Shown: in pieces, positions 53,455 to 62,896 of the stretch
How the letters are laid out: every line of letters starts with the position of its first letter
Position numbering within the stretch: position 1 is the stretch's first letter
Assembly: GCF_008629675.1 (NCBI RefSeq)
Contig: NZ_VWOX01000016.1
Location: 1 to 64,000 of the forward strand
DNA from: Roseiconus nitratireducens
GTDB lineage: Bacteria > Planctomycetota > Planctomycetia > Pirellulales > Pirellulaceae
Direction of reading: 5' to 3'
DNA: 64,000 nt
Program-made: the position numbers and the translations under genes
The notes under the pieces: generated by a model
Seen by the model: only the letters and a program-made list of their open reading frames with translations
Database searches by the model: none
Told to the model about the DNA's origin: nothing

Positions 53455-53724
53455 GCCTGATCCCCGGGGGTTTGAAGGTCGTGCAGCTTTCCGATCCAGG
53501 AAAAAGCGTGCTTTTCTGAAATTCACCCTCCCTCCGGGAGGGTCAAAGGCGAGGCACGAGCCTTTGGGGAGGGTGTGTTCGTGAACCCACTGAAATCAAT
53601 CGGGCCGGACAACCCTCCCCGCGTCGTCGCAAGCTCCTCCGCGACCCTCCCGGAGGGAGGGTGATTCAAAGCTGCACGAGCTCTTTGCTGAGGCGTGAGG
53701 TGGTTGATCTTGGTCGTCGGCGGC
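53455..53724. repeat. REPIN-like 144-bp element (family B)
   Basis: Spans 53522-53665, same orientation as 27178-27322; both are preceded by TTCTGAAA. It begins TTCACCCTCCCTCCGGGAGG and ends CCTCCCGGAGGGAGGGTGA. It lies between convergent genes. A CTGCACGAGCTCTTTGCTGA stretch after it matches the degenerate tail seen after the 27178 copy. Confidence 0.85.
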
Positions 53725-55299
53725 TCAGCCGTCGGCGTGTTCGCTGGTCCGAAAGAACTCCTGCGGGAACGGCGCCTGACCACTGTGGTCCGGGTGTCGC
53801 CAGGGAAACACCGGGCCTCGGTCCTCCAGCAGCGGCACCTCGTCACCGTCGCTGGATTGAAGCAGATCCCACAGCAAGGTGTTCATCTGTTGGACTCGTT
53901 CCTGATGCTCCGCCGAATGGATCAGGTTGTGCATTTCGGCGGGATCGTTTTCCAGATCGTACAGTTCGTCACGGTCCCACAGGCCGTGACACCGAATGTA
54001 CTTCCAGCGGCCCCCGATCACGGCATGCAACGTCGGCGTGTGCGGGTAGTTCCGTTCCCAGTAGTATTCGTACAGCAGGTGTTGGCGGGGCGCCTGATCG
54101 GTCGGTTGTCGGCACAGGGCTTTCCAAAAACTCCTGCCATCGGCGTTCGGCAAGGGCGGAGCGCCGGCGGCCTCCAGAATCGTCGGTGCGATGTCAAGGT
54201 TGCCGACCAGTTGGTCGAACACTTCGCCCGCCGGAACTCGGCCGGGAGCCTTCATCAGCAGCGGCACTTTGGCACTCGCCTCGTAGGCCGTGCGCTTGTC
54301 GATCAACCCGTGGTCGCCAAACTGAAAACCGTTGTCGCCCATGTAGACCACCAGCGTGTTGTCATCCAAGCCGGTTTCGTTCAGGTAGCGATTCAACCGA
54401 CCAACGCTGTCGTCCACGGCCAGGATGGATTCGCAGTAGCGGCGGTAGTAGACCGTCGGTGAAAAGTCCGCGAGGTTGTAGCCAAACTCGACGCCGTGCC
54501 GGCTGTTGCGCTGATTGCGAACCCACATCGGCAGTTTGCCTTCACGCATTTGGTCCGGTGTGGGAATGGTGATCGGAAGGGGTTGGTTGTCATAGCGCCC
54601 CCGGTGCCGATCCGCGGGGACGAAATCGGCGTGCACGCCTTTGTGGCTGACGTACAGAAAGAACGGCCGATCACGATCGCGACGCTGTAACCACTCCAGG
54701 GCGTAGTCGGTCAATTCATCGGTAATGTAGCCTCGTTGTGGAACACGTTGACCGTTGACATTCAATCCATCGTAGGTCGTCTGCGGAACTTCACGCGTCG
54801 TCCCGTGTCCGTCCGGCCAGTAAGTACCCTGGCCCTTGAACGCAACCCAGTGGTCGAAGCCTCGCTGCGGATCATCGATGTCACCGCCCATGTGCCACTT
54901 GCCGATGAAAGCGGTTTGGTAGCCGGCTTGTTGCAGGTGTTGAGGGAAAAAGACCAGGCGTGGATCGACCGGGTGATAATTGTCGACGACGCGGTGGTTG
55001 TGCGCGTACTGGCCCGTCAGGATCGAAGCCCGGCTGGGTGAGCACAGCGAAGTCGTGACGTAGGCGTTCGTCAGACGTGCTCCGGACGCCGCCAAGGCAT
55101 CCAGGTGCGGCGTTTCCAAGAAGGGGTGGCCGGCGACACCGAGGCAATCGAAGCGGTGATCGTCACACAGGACGAACACGATGTTCAGCGGCGTCTCAGC
55201 GGCACCCGCGGGCAGGTTCAGCGTCACGCCGATCATGCCGGCAAGCCAAACGATCAAGTGGCCGCCAAGGTGGCGGCCCGGTGGGAAGTCAACGGGCAT
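53725..55299 (-). CDS. Secreted sulfatase
   Basis: Type I (formylglycine-dependent) sulfatase, which removes sulfate from glycans or other esters in the periplasm. The 524-residue protein has a signal sequence (HLIVWLAGMIGVTLNLPAGA), the metal-binding IVFVLCDDHRFDCLGV and the active-site CSPSRASILTG with Cys86 as formylglycine precursor, then GKWHMGGDIDDPQ and MGDNGFQFGDHGL. ATG 55299 is chosen; an ATG at 55341 would add 14 residues. Sulfatases are highly multiplied in planctomycetes that degrade sulfated algal polysaccharides. Confidence 0.92.
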   Translation of the reverse strand: MPVDFPPGRHLGGHLIVWLAGMIGVTLNLPAGAAETPLNIVFVLCDDHRFDCLGVAGHPFLETPHLDALAASGARLTNAYVTTSLCSPSRASILTGQYAHNHRVVDNYHPVDPRLVFFPQHLQQAGYQTAFIGKWHMGGDIDDPQRGFDHWVAFKGQGTYWPDGHGTTREVPQTTYDGLNVNGQRVPQRGYITDELTDYALEWLQRRDRDRPFFLYVSHKGVHADFVPADRHRGRYDNQPLPITIPTPDQMREGKLPMWVRNQRNSRHGVEFGYNLADFSPTVYYRRYCESILAVDDSVGRLNRYLNETGLDDNTLVVYMGDNGFQFGDHGLIDKRTAYEASAKVPLLMKAPGRVPAGEVFDQLVGNLDIAPTILEAAGAPPLPNADGRSFWKALCRQPTDQAPRQHLLYEYYWERNYPHTPTLHAVIGGRWKYIRCHGLWDRDELYDLENDPAEMHNLIHSAEHQERVQQMNTLLWDLLQSSDGDEVPLLEDRGPVFPWRHPDHSGQAPFPQEFFRTSEHADG

Positions 55300-55400
55300 C
55301 GGAGCGAACTCATGGCGGTGGTCGGATAAACGCACCACCATACTTCAGCGCCGCGGCACACACCACGCCGCCGATCTGCCCCTTCACGTTTCTTCCGCGT

Positions 55401-56414
55401 TCACTCTTTGCGGACGTCCGCCGTCAGAATCGCTTTGGCGGTCACCGACGCCTCACCGGCCGTGGTGATCTCGACGGCAACCTTTTGGGGACCGGACGCA
55501 TCGGTCGGCATGAACCGGGTCGGAACGATGTGCATCGTCTTGGCCACCGGTACCTCGGGGAATTCGACGTCCCATCCGGCGCAAGTGATCGTCTTGATCG
55601 TGAAGGGCTGATCGCCTTTGATGACCAAAGTCTTTCGGACTTCCTGACCGGGTTTCAGACTGCCCAAGGCAATCGCCTGAGGCGCGATGCTGAGCGGGCT
55701 GCTCACTTTTCCAGACACCGGCAGGGGAACCTCGGGCCGTTTGGAATCGTTCGTGATCACCACGATTTCATTCTGGAAGACACCGGTGGGTGCGTCCTCG
55801 CGGATCGCGACGGTCAATTCGTATTCACAGCTTCCGGCACCGCGGCTGGTCAGCTTTCTGCTCGGCACCAACCATGGAACGTTGCTGCGGACGTCGGCGA
55901 TTTCCCAATCGTCCCGTCCCGCGTACATCACGCGCGTGGACTTTCGAACCGCCTCGCCTTGATTGACGCTGCCGAACTTGATCGAACCGGGATGAAACAC
56001 CATGTCGCTGCGAATGTAGCCGTCCACGCGAAGCCGGACCTCGCTGTAAAACGGTTGGTCGATCACGACCGTCAGGTCGGCCCCCTTGGTCCCGCGGAAC
56101 GTGTCGGTATTGAACCGCGCAAGAATCGACCCCGTCTGACCGGGTTGAACGTATTCCGTTTCGACGATCGGCGTCGTGCAGCCGCAGCTGCGCCGGACCG
56201 TCTGGATGTGCAACGGCTGGTTGTAGGGGTTGAAGACCGGGAACCGGAATTCGGTTTTTGCGGCCACCGCGACCGTTCCGAAATTGTGCTTTTGGACCGC
56301 GAATGCGTTGTCGGGCCATTTCGGAGCAGCCGCTGACGCGCTGTCGTGTACCGCGAACCAGCTTGAAATCAAAACGGCATAGGCAAACGCAGTGACGGAT
56401 CTTGCGCTCAGCAT
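55401..56414 (-). CDS. Secreted DUF1573 (Ig-like) protein
   Basis: A 337-residue exported protein with signal peptide (FAYAVLISSWFAVHDSASAA). The DUF1573 hallmark is PVFNPYNQPLHIQTVRRSCG followed by CTTP, with TGSILARFNTDTFRGTKGAD, and a second Ig-like module is suggested by VPLPVSGKVSSPLSIAPQAI. The family is Ig-like and has unknown role; copies are frequent in planctomycetes, often beside sulfatases. It lies between the two sulfatase genes, divergent from the second. Confidence 0.85.
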   Translation of the reverse strand: MLSARSVTAFAYAVLISSWFAVHDSASAAAPKWPDNAFAVQKHNFGTVAVAAKTEFRFPVFNPYNQPLHIQTVRRSCGCTTPIVETEYVQPGQTGSILARFNTDTFRGTKGADLTVVIDQPFYSEVRLRVDGYIRSDMVFHPGSIKFGSVNQGEAVRKSTRVMYAGRDDWEIADVRSNVPWLVPSRKLTSRGAGSCEYELTVAIREDAPTGVFQNEIVVITNDSKRPEVPLPVSGKVSSPLSIAPQAIALGSLKPGQEVRKTLVIKGDQPFTIKTITCAGWDVEFPEVPVAKTMHIVPTRFMPTDASGPQKVAVEITTAGEASVTAKAILTADVRKE

Positions 56415-56865
56415 GTTGGTCGTCCCCCCCGGGTGTTGCTAAGGGTCTTTTGACAAATTCGGAATGCGCGGGATATCGGCGTAAGAGTCCCACTGGAGGG
56501 ACACTAGGTCATCCTGACAGCGGTGGCATCAAACTCCCCTGAGGGAGCCGTAAAATTCGGCCGGTCGATCGGGTGGCGGGTAGAAGTCGGGCTGGCGGGA
56601 GCAATCTCCCAAGCAGCCGATTTTCCGTCGTTCACCGCGAAATCCGTCGTCGATAGCGGCCAAAGGGCTGGCGAAAGCGAGTTCAAATGATCGGTTTCGC
56701 CGGCCGGCGCCATGATGGCCGAATCCCCCGGAATCGACAAGCCAATCCGCATATCTTCAACAGGTTTTCCACCTTGCCAAGAGGCCTCATTTTGGGTGGG
56801 TCGCCACGACGAAAGTCCCGCGACGCGTCCCGCTCGCATTCGAGTTCCGGCTAGACTGGGACACC
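56415..56865. other. Divergent intergenic region without recognised features
   Basis: These 451 bases separate the DUF1573 gene (-) from the second sulfatase (+). No repeat family, terminator or credible frame is seen; antisense frames lack conserved features. Confidence 0.45.
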
Positions 56866-58221
56866 ATGAAAAATCGAAATGAGCTCTTTCTGTGTTTGTT
56901 GTGGACGATCTTCGTCGCGGTCCCATCGCTGGGGGCAGCGGCTGACAAGAGCGATCGTCCGCCCAACGTCGTGATGATCATGGCGGATGACATCGGCGTC
57001 GAATGTCTGGGGTGCTACGGAAGCGAGCAGTACGCCACCCCGCACTTGGACGGGTTGGCCCAGCAGGGGATGCGGTTTGAAAACGCCCATGCACAGCCCA
57101 TTTGTACGCCCAGCCGTGTCCAGCTGATGACGGGCATCTACAACAACCGGAATTATTTGCGTTTCGGCGTATTGGATCCGGCCGCCTACACCTTTGGTAA
57201 TGCGCTGCGGGGGGCAGGCTACGCGACTTGCATCGCCGGCAAGTGGCAGCTTGGCGGCGGGTTCGACGGTCCAAGACGTTTCGGGTTTGACCGTTATTGC
57301 TTGTGGCAACTGACGCGTCGGCCAAGCCGCTATCCGAATCCGGGATTCGAAATCGACGGTCGGGAGGTGGATTTCAAGGAAGGCCAGTTCGGTCCGGACG
57401 TCGCATCGGACTACATCAATTCATTCATCAGCGAGCATGCCGACCGGCCGTTCTTTGTGTATTACCCGATGATCGCGCCGCACTGGCCGTTCGTTCCCAC
57501 ACCCGACCATCCGGATTGGGATCCGACGATGTGGCGCGACAAGAAATCCGAACCGGGCGGCTACAAAGACGACAAGTACTGGGACGCGATGGTGCGTTAC
57601 ACGGACAAGGTGGTCGGGAAAGTCGTCGACCATCTCGACGCCTGTGGCTTGGCGGACAACACGCTGGTGATGTGGACCGGCGACAACGGAACGTACCAGA
57701 GTGTCACTTCGCAGTGGCGGGGACGCGATTACGTGGGAGGCAAAGGCAGGACGACCGACAACGGGACCCACGTGGGTTTTTTGGCGCGCTGGCCCGGCGT
57801 GATCGAACCGGGCAGCGTCTCCGACACGTTGGTCGACTTTTCGGATGTTTTTCCGACGTTGTTGGAGGTGACCGGCGTGAAGCGGCCCACACCGGGCAAG
57901 CTCAGCGGCGTCAGTTTGCTGCCCGCGTTCACGGGGCAGGCGAGGAAAAAGCCCGTTATCTATTGCTGGTATGAACGAAACGGCGTCCGAGACCAGGCCA
58001 GTGAACACGTCCGCACCGCGACCCACAAACTGTATGCAGATGGACGTTTCTATGACGTCCAAAACGATTGGGGTGAAAAACACGACCTTGCGGCGGAACC
58101 CGTCTCGGGTTCGCTGCGGGAAATCCATGCAAAGCTTGAACAAGAACTCGACAAGCACCGTCAAATGACTTTGCAGGCTGATCCGATTCTGTCCCAGCGG
58201 CGTCAGGCCTACCCCCGGTGA
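56866..58221 (+). CDS. Secreted sulfatase
   Basis: A 451-residue type I sulfatase with signal peptide (MKNRNELFLCLLWTIFVAVP, cleavage near SLGAAA). It has PPNVVMIMADDIGVECLGCY with metal-binding Asp-Asp, the active-site CTPSRVQLMTG (Cys80), then AGKWQLGGGFDGPRRFGFDR and MWTGDNGT. It differs from the 53725 sulfatase in length and active-site context and is likely specific for another substrate. The substrate cannot be told. Confidence 0.92.
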   Translation: MKNRNELFLCLLWTIFVAVPSLGAAADKSDRPPNVVMIMADDIGVECLGCYGSEQYATPHLDGLAQQGMRFENAHAQPICTPSRVQLMTGIYNNRNYLRFGVLDPAAYTFGNALRGAGYATCIAGKWQLGGGFDGPRRFGFDRYCLWQLTRRPSRYPNPGFEIDGREVDFKEGQFGPDVASDYINSFISEHADRPFFVYYPMIAPHWPFVPTPDHPDWDPTMWRDKKSEPGGYKDDKYWDAMVRYTDKVVGKVVDHLDACGLADNTLVMWTGDNGTYQSVTSQWRGRDYVGGKGRTTDNGTHVGFLARWPGVIEPGSVSDTLVDFSDVFPTLLEVTGVKRPTPGKLSGVSLLPAFTGQARKKPVIYCWYERNGVRDQASEHVRTATHKLYADGRFYDVQNDWGEKHDLAAEPVSGSLREIHAKLEQELDKHRQMTLQADPILSQRRQAYPR

Positions 58222-58285
58222 TCCCGGGGGCCTGCCCGGGGCCCCAGCTCTTGGCCGATTTCCGCCTTTCGGTCATCATGAAATC

Positions 58286-58933
58286 ATGGATCACCTGGAA
58301 AAGTTCGTCGAAGCCGAAAACTTCTCGGTCGCCCTGCAGCGGGTGCGCGACGGCGATGACGAGGCGATCGCGGAGCTTTGGAACAACTACTTTCAGCGGC
58401 TGGTCCACCTGGCCGCCAAGCGGCTGCCGACGAACCTCAGGCGGTCGGCCGACGAAGAAGACATTGCCCTGTCGGCATTCAACAGCTTCATTGCCGGCAT
58501 CCGACGCGACCAATTTCCCGATTTGAGCGGTCCGGACAACCTGTGGGGGCTGTTAATCACATTGACCGGCCGCAAGGTCAGCGCCCATTTGCGTCACCAG
58601 ACCCGCCAAAAACGCGGGGGCGGAGCCGTGCGTGGTGAATCGGTGTTCATGGACGCCGCTGACCTGCAAAAGTCTGCCGGGATCGGTGGTGTTTCCGGAC
58701 AGCCGACGACGCCGGATTTGAATGCGGAATTGCAGGAGGAATGTGAACGGTTGTTGGATCAGTTGCCGGACGACCAACTTCGGCAAATCGCGGTCATGAG
58801 GATGGACGGTTTCCTGGTGGACGAAATCGCCGACCGCCTGCAGATCAGCAAACGGGCTACCGAACGCCGGCTGCAATTGATCCGGCGGACGTGGTCGGAA
58901 GCTGTTCATCATGAAGATGGCACCCATTCCTGA
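58286..58933 (+). CDS. ECF-family RNA polymerase sigma factor
   Basis: A 215-residue sigma factor. Region 2 is at about 25-90 (IAELWNNYFQRLVHLAAKRL, DEEDIALSAFNSFIAGI) and region 4 HTH at about 155-205 (QLRQIAVMRMDGFLVDEIAD, RLQISKRATERRLQLIRRTW). No anti-sigma gene is adjacent; instead a Ser/Thr kinase gene follows 78 bp later. ECF factors paired with Ser/Thr kinases are a recognised planctomycete arrangement, in which the kinase is thought to control sigma activity. Confidence 0.9.
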   Translation: MDHLEKFVEAENFSVALQRVRDGDDEAIAELWNNYFQRLVHLAAKRLPTNLRRSADEEDIALSAFNSFIAGIRRDQFPDLSGPDNLWGLLITLTGRKVSAHLRHQTRQKRGGGAVRGESVFMDAADLQKSAGIGGVSGQPTTPDLNAELQEECERLLDQLPDDQLRQIAVMRMDGFLVDEIADRLQISKRATERRLQLIRRTWSEAVHHEDGTHS

Positions 58934-59011
58934 TCGGCCTACCTTCAAAGCCACCCAGCCATGAATCATCCTGAACCCATCTGCCATTCTGGGCCAGTCA
59001 GGTAACGCGAG

Positions 59012-62000
59012 ATGAATCTTGACCAGCTGTCCGCCGCCGAACTGGCCGTGATCGATGCTGTTTGCTTGGATTTTGAGCAGCGACTTCGCAGCGGCCGCAG
59101 GGTTTCGGTCGAATCGGTGATCACATCCTTTCTGGAATCTTCTTCGGCGACGGATCGTGGCACGTTGGCAGAACCGTTGAGGCAAGAATTGATTGCCGTC
59201 GAGCGGGAACTGGACAGCGCAGAAATCCAAACCGAATTTCAGTCCCAACCGGTGCGGACGCCATTCCAGCCACGAACACGTCCGCCCGGCGGCGACGAAT
59301 CCGGCAAGCCGGTTCCGACGGCGCGAGTCGGCCCGGAAACTTATAGCGAGGCACCCGCTGCGGCGTCCGTGTCGGCAGCCCAGGGCGATCGGCCGTCCGG
59401 TCGTCCGGCGTCGAGTGGTCCTGCGGAGAACGGTACGGCGGAGAACGGTACGACTGAGAATCGCCAAGCTTCCCAGGGAGATTCCGCATCAAACCCGGGG
59501 CGACCAAGCCCGGCGCCGGGGACGGACCCGCAAGCGGGACCTGAGACGGTCGGCGGGGGCACGCTGCCGGGAATCGGGGGCATGCAAACGGCCGGCGACA
59601 CCATTCCTGATTCGGTCGGCCCCTACCTGATCGTCGATGTGCTGGCACGTGGCGGCATGGGCGTGGTGTACCGCGCGACCGACACGCGATTGGATCGACC
59701 GGTCGCGATCAAAATGTTGGGGTTCCCTCACCTGGCGGGCAGCGATCCGAAGCGGACGGAGTTGATCGACCGTTTCGAACGCGAGGCTCGGGCGGTGGCC
59801 GCCTTGTCGCATCCCAACATCGTGGAGCTGTTTGACGTCGGCGTGCAGCACGCGATGCCCTACGCGGTCATGGAGCTTCTCAACGGGACGACGTTGGCAA
59901 AGCGATTCGCGCATGGGCCTTTGTCCGCCGAACAGACTCGCCAGGTTGGGATGCAAATTGCCGGTGCTTTGGCGACCGCCCATGCCGCCGGCGTGATTCA
60001 CCGTGACCTGAAACCGCAAAACATCATGGTCGTCGATCCGGGGGACTCTGACGACCGCGACGCGATCCGGGTCAAGCTGGTGGACTTTGGACTGTCGCGC
60101 GTCAGTGATGCCGTGTTGCCGGACGCGGAAGTCCCGGCCGGCGAAACACGATCGGGGACGATTCTTGGCACTCCGGGCTACATGGCACCCGAACAGGTGC
60201 GCGGAGAATCGGCCAAAGACGCGGCGGATATTTTCGGGCTCGGCTGCATCCTGCACGAAGCGTTCTACGGCACGGCTGCGTTGCCCGGTCAAACCCCGGC
60301 CGACCGGTTGGCGGTCACGTTGGCGGGCGACGTCCAGTCCGACCTCAATCGCTATCGCGAGGCCCCGGAGCTGGGTGACCTGATCTCGCATTGCCTGGAA
60401 AAGCAAGCTGGGAAACGTCCCAGTGCGACGGAGGTTTATCGCAGGCTCCGTCAACTCTCCGCGGTTCCGGCGCAGGAGTCGCTGCTTGTCAACGACGGGA
60501 ACTGGTCGCGTCGACACGCCATGGTCGCTTTGTCAGGTGGCGTCGCTGGAATGCTGTGGGGTCTGTGGCCTCGTGACAACGCCGCCGGTCGGTTGGGAGA
60601 CATTCGCACGCTGGCGGTGCTGACGCCCCGCAACTTGAACGAGAACGCGACGCAAGATCGCAGCGGATTGCCCTTGGCGGGGCGGCGAATGTCCGATGGC
60701 GAAGCAATCGCGGTGGCGTTGGTCAATGAGCTGTCCGGTGTGGAGGGCTTGGCCGTCCGTCCGTTTCGTCCGCAGATGGCAGACTCTCCTGACGACTTCC
60801 GCAGGATCGGTGAGAACTTGAATGTCGATGCGTTGCTCACCGGCGCGTTCGAATTTCAGCAACACGGGGCACTCCAATATTGGGTCTTCAATTGGCAGCT
60901 GGTCAGCGCACAACGCGGCAATGTGTTGTACGGCGAACAATTCGTCAGTGAACTTAGCGGCGACCAATTGGGAGAGCGGTTGCTGACGCAGACGGGCGTG
61001 GCATCGAAAATTGCCAGACGGATCGATCGTGTCTTGGTCAGCACCGCCCAGAGCGGTCGGTTTCCAAAACCCGAAGCCTACGGATGCATGGTCAAGGGTT
61101 GGGCTCAGGCGGACATCGACAGTGTGGTCGGATTGCAGCGTGCCTTGGACTGTTTCCGGCATTCCTATCAGGTCGACAGTCGGTTGGTGGAGCCGCTGGC
61201 AGCGGTTGCGGTGACCGCCTTGCTGCTTGCCGCACGCAGTGAAGACGACACCGCGAAAGCTTTGTTGGGCGAGGCGAATCAGTCGTTCGTCGACGCGCTT
61301 CAGGTCGATCCCGATTCGATGGATGCCCAGTTGGCTCAGGCGATGTACGAATGGCAGACGCTGCAACACTACCAGGATGCGCGCGACCTTTTCGGCTCAC
61401 TGGCCATGACGCATGAATACAAGTGGCAGATCCAGCACCAATTCGGATTGCTATTGACCGCCCTTGGAGTTGAATCGGCGGCGATCGACATGTTGCGGGC
61501 CGCCAGCAAAATGAATCCGATGTCGGTGTTGGTCCGGGCGGATCGCTGTCGTGCCGACTGGTTCTTTCACTACCCGGAACGCGCCATCCGCGACGCCAAG
61601 TCGTATTTGTCCGGGGCCACCGAGCGTGATCCGGCCAACCATCTGATGACCGGGTTGTTGATCGACATCTACGAGGAGCAACGACAATTTGGGTTGGCCG
61701 CGGAACTGTTCGGATGGGAGCAGTCGGTCAATCATCCCGAGGAATACTTTCGACGCAGGGAGGAAACGTTGGTCGACATTCCCTATGGACCGTTCGGGCC
61801 GACCTTGAATCGCGCCATCTTTGATCTGCGGGCGGGCGACGTGGTCGTGGAAGAGCTTCCCGGTCGGCTGGACGAATCGGGCGCGCCGATGTTTCCTCTG
61901 TTGCTGGCCAGGCATCCGGCCTTCGCCGCGGTCCGTGAAAGTGCTGCGGCAGAGCGTTATCTCCCTGACGAGGAATCACTCGCGGTCGTCACTCCCACCA

Positions 62001-62035
62001 GGCAGAATGCCTACCGTAGGACAACCGATTCGTGA
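59012..62035 (+). CDS. Large membrane Ser/Thr kinase with FlgO/TolB-like and TPR-like output region
   Basis: A 1007-residue protein. Residues 60-200 are low complexity, including a repeated AENGT. The kinase domain (about 208-480) has the Gly-loop LARGGMGVVYRATD, Lys234 in VAIKML, catalytic HRDLKPQN (Asp332) and VDFGLSR (Asp358). A membrane segment follows at about 505-525 (MVALSGGVAGMLWGLWP). The exported part has a FlgO/TolB-like domain (NELSGVEGLAVRPFRPQ, NVDALLTGAFEFQQHGALQY) and TPR-like helices (CFRHSYQVDSRLVEPLAAVA). It is encoded after the ECF gene and before a coupled small gene, so it probably senses an envelope signal and controls the sigma factor. Confidence 0.9.
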   Translation: MNLDQLSAAELAVIDAVCLDFEQRLRSGRRVSVESVITSFLESSSATDRGTLAEPLRQELIAVERELDSAEIQTEFQSQPVRTPFQPRTRPPGGDESGKPVPTARVGPETYSEAPAAASVSAAQGDRPSGRPASSGPAENGTAENGTTENRQASQGDSASNPGRPSPAPGTDPQAGPETVGGGTLPGIGGMQTAGDTIPDSVGPYLIVDVLARGGMGVVYRATDTRLDRPVAIKMLGFPHLAGSDPKRTELIDRFEREARAVAALSHPNIVELFDVGVQHAMPYAVMELLNGTTLAKRFAHGPLSAEQTRQVGMQIAGALATAHAAGVIHRDLKPQNIMVVDPGDSDDRDAIRVKLVDFGLSRVSDAVLPDAEVPAGETRSGTILGTPGYMAPEQVRGESAKDAADIFGLGCILHEAFYGTAALPGQTPADRLAVTLAGDVQSDLNRYREAPELGDLISHCLEKQAGKRPSATEVYRRLRQLSAVPAQESLLVNDGNWSRRHAMVALSGGVAGMLWGLWPRDNAAGRLGDIRTLAVLTPRNLNENATQDRSGLPLAGRRMSDGEAIAVALVNELSGVEGLAVRPFRPQMADSPDDFRRIGENLNVDALLTGAFEFQQHGALQYWVFNWQLVSAQRGNVLYGEQFVSELSGDQLGERLLTQTGVASKIARRIDRVLVSTAQSGRFPKPEAYGCMVKGWAQADIDSVVGLQRALDCFRHSYQVDSRLVEPLAAVAVTALLLAARSEDDTAKALLGEANQSFVDALQVDPDSMDAQLAQAMYEWQTLQHYQDARDLFGSLAMTHEYKWQIQHQFGLLLTALGVESAAIDMLRAASKMNPMSVLVRADRCRADWFFHYPERAIRDAKSYLSGATERDPANHLMTGLLIDIYEEQRQFGLAAELFGWEQSVNHPEEYFRRREETLVDIPYGPFGPTLNRAIFDLRAGDVVVEELPGRLDESGAPMFPLLLARHPAFAAVRESAAAERYLPDEESLAVVTPTRQNAYRRTTDS

Positions 62036-62463
62036 AGTTCTCCGAGCAGATGATCGAGTTGGCGGTGCGTTTCAAAGCCGGTGGCGTTCCATGGACTCCC
62101 GCGGCCGGTGATTACGTTCTCGACCGGGAGGGCATCGTCGATCGTGGATCGCCCTTTCAGCCAGGTGTCTACTTCGTGCTCAACTACGACCATTTCATGC
62201 GATTGGCCGGCGGTGAGGACGCATTTCGCCGCCGGTTGGTGTGGTTGCCCACGTGGGAACAGTGCCGTGAGATTCTGCGTCAGAGCGGCATGACGGACGG
62301 TCAGCTTCAAGCGGAGCTAGTCGAACGCAACGCAATCGCCGGCGGCACCGAGCGTTTGGCCGTCTACGAATTGATTGCGGACCGCTATCCGGTGGCTCCC
62401 GGTTCTGCCACCGCGGGTTCAGGATTCTTTCAGCCTGTGAAAGACGGCCGCTCATCTTGCTGA
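62032..62463 (+). CDS. Small protein coupled to the kinase gene, unknown
   Basis: A 143-residue soluble protein. The GTG at 62032 overlaps the kinase TGA by 4 nt (GTGA), so the two are translated together. Visible segments are FSEQMIELAVRFKAGGVPWT, GDYVLDREGIVDRGSPFQPG, VYFVLNYDHFMRLAGGEDAF and LVWLPTWEQCREILRQSGMT. No family recognised. Close linkage suggests a partner or substrate of the kinase. Confidence 0.75.
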   Translation: MKFSEQMIELAVRFKAGGVPWTPAAGDYVLDREGIVDRGSPFQPGVYFVLNYDHFMRLAGGEDAFRRRLVWLPTWEQCREILRQSGMTDGQLQAELVERNAIAGGTERLAVYELIADRYPVAPGSATAGSGFFQPVKDGRSSC

Positions 62464-62896
62464 GGCAGTGTGGCTGTCGCCGCTTCGCGGCTGGTGGTGT
62501 CCGTGTAGCCGTTTCCGTCGGCTAAAGTCGACGGCAGGGGGCTGTCGGCGCTTTGCGACTGGGGGTCGGGGCGCCGAATTGGCGCAGCGGCATGGTCGTC
62601 TGGTTGGCGGCGTAATCGATACGGTCCGGCAGATTACCGCAATCCTCGTCCGTTTCTAAGAACTCACGAAGGATCAGCGGCGTCCAAAAGGCTAGCAGCG
62701 GATAAAAACCCCTAGGTTCGGGTCGGAAAGGTTACGAAACTTCTGGTCAGCTGAATCCCTGGCCGGGCGGAACGCACAACGTTTGACCCTGAACGGGATT
62801 CGCACACCACCCGTTCGGTGGAATGTGCGATGGCCGCCATGTATAGTGATCCCCTGAACTCCCCTCGCTTCCCACCGCGACTGAATAGCCTCTGGA
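62464..62896. other. Intergenic stretch, no gene recognised
   Basis: About 433 bases with scattered short ORFs lacking conserved features. TATAGT at 62842-62847 could be a -10 element for the next gene but no good -35 lies upstream. Confidence 0.4.

Noticed and set aside
62700-62770. tRNA-like stretch with AGGTTCGGGTCGG
   Set aside because: No acceptor stem, anticodon arm or matching T-loop pairing can be formed around it.
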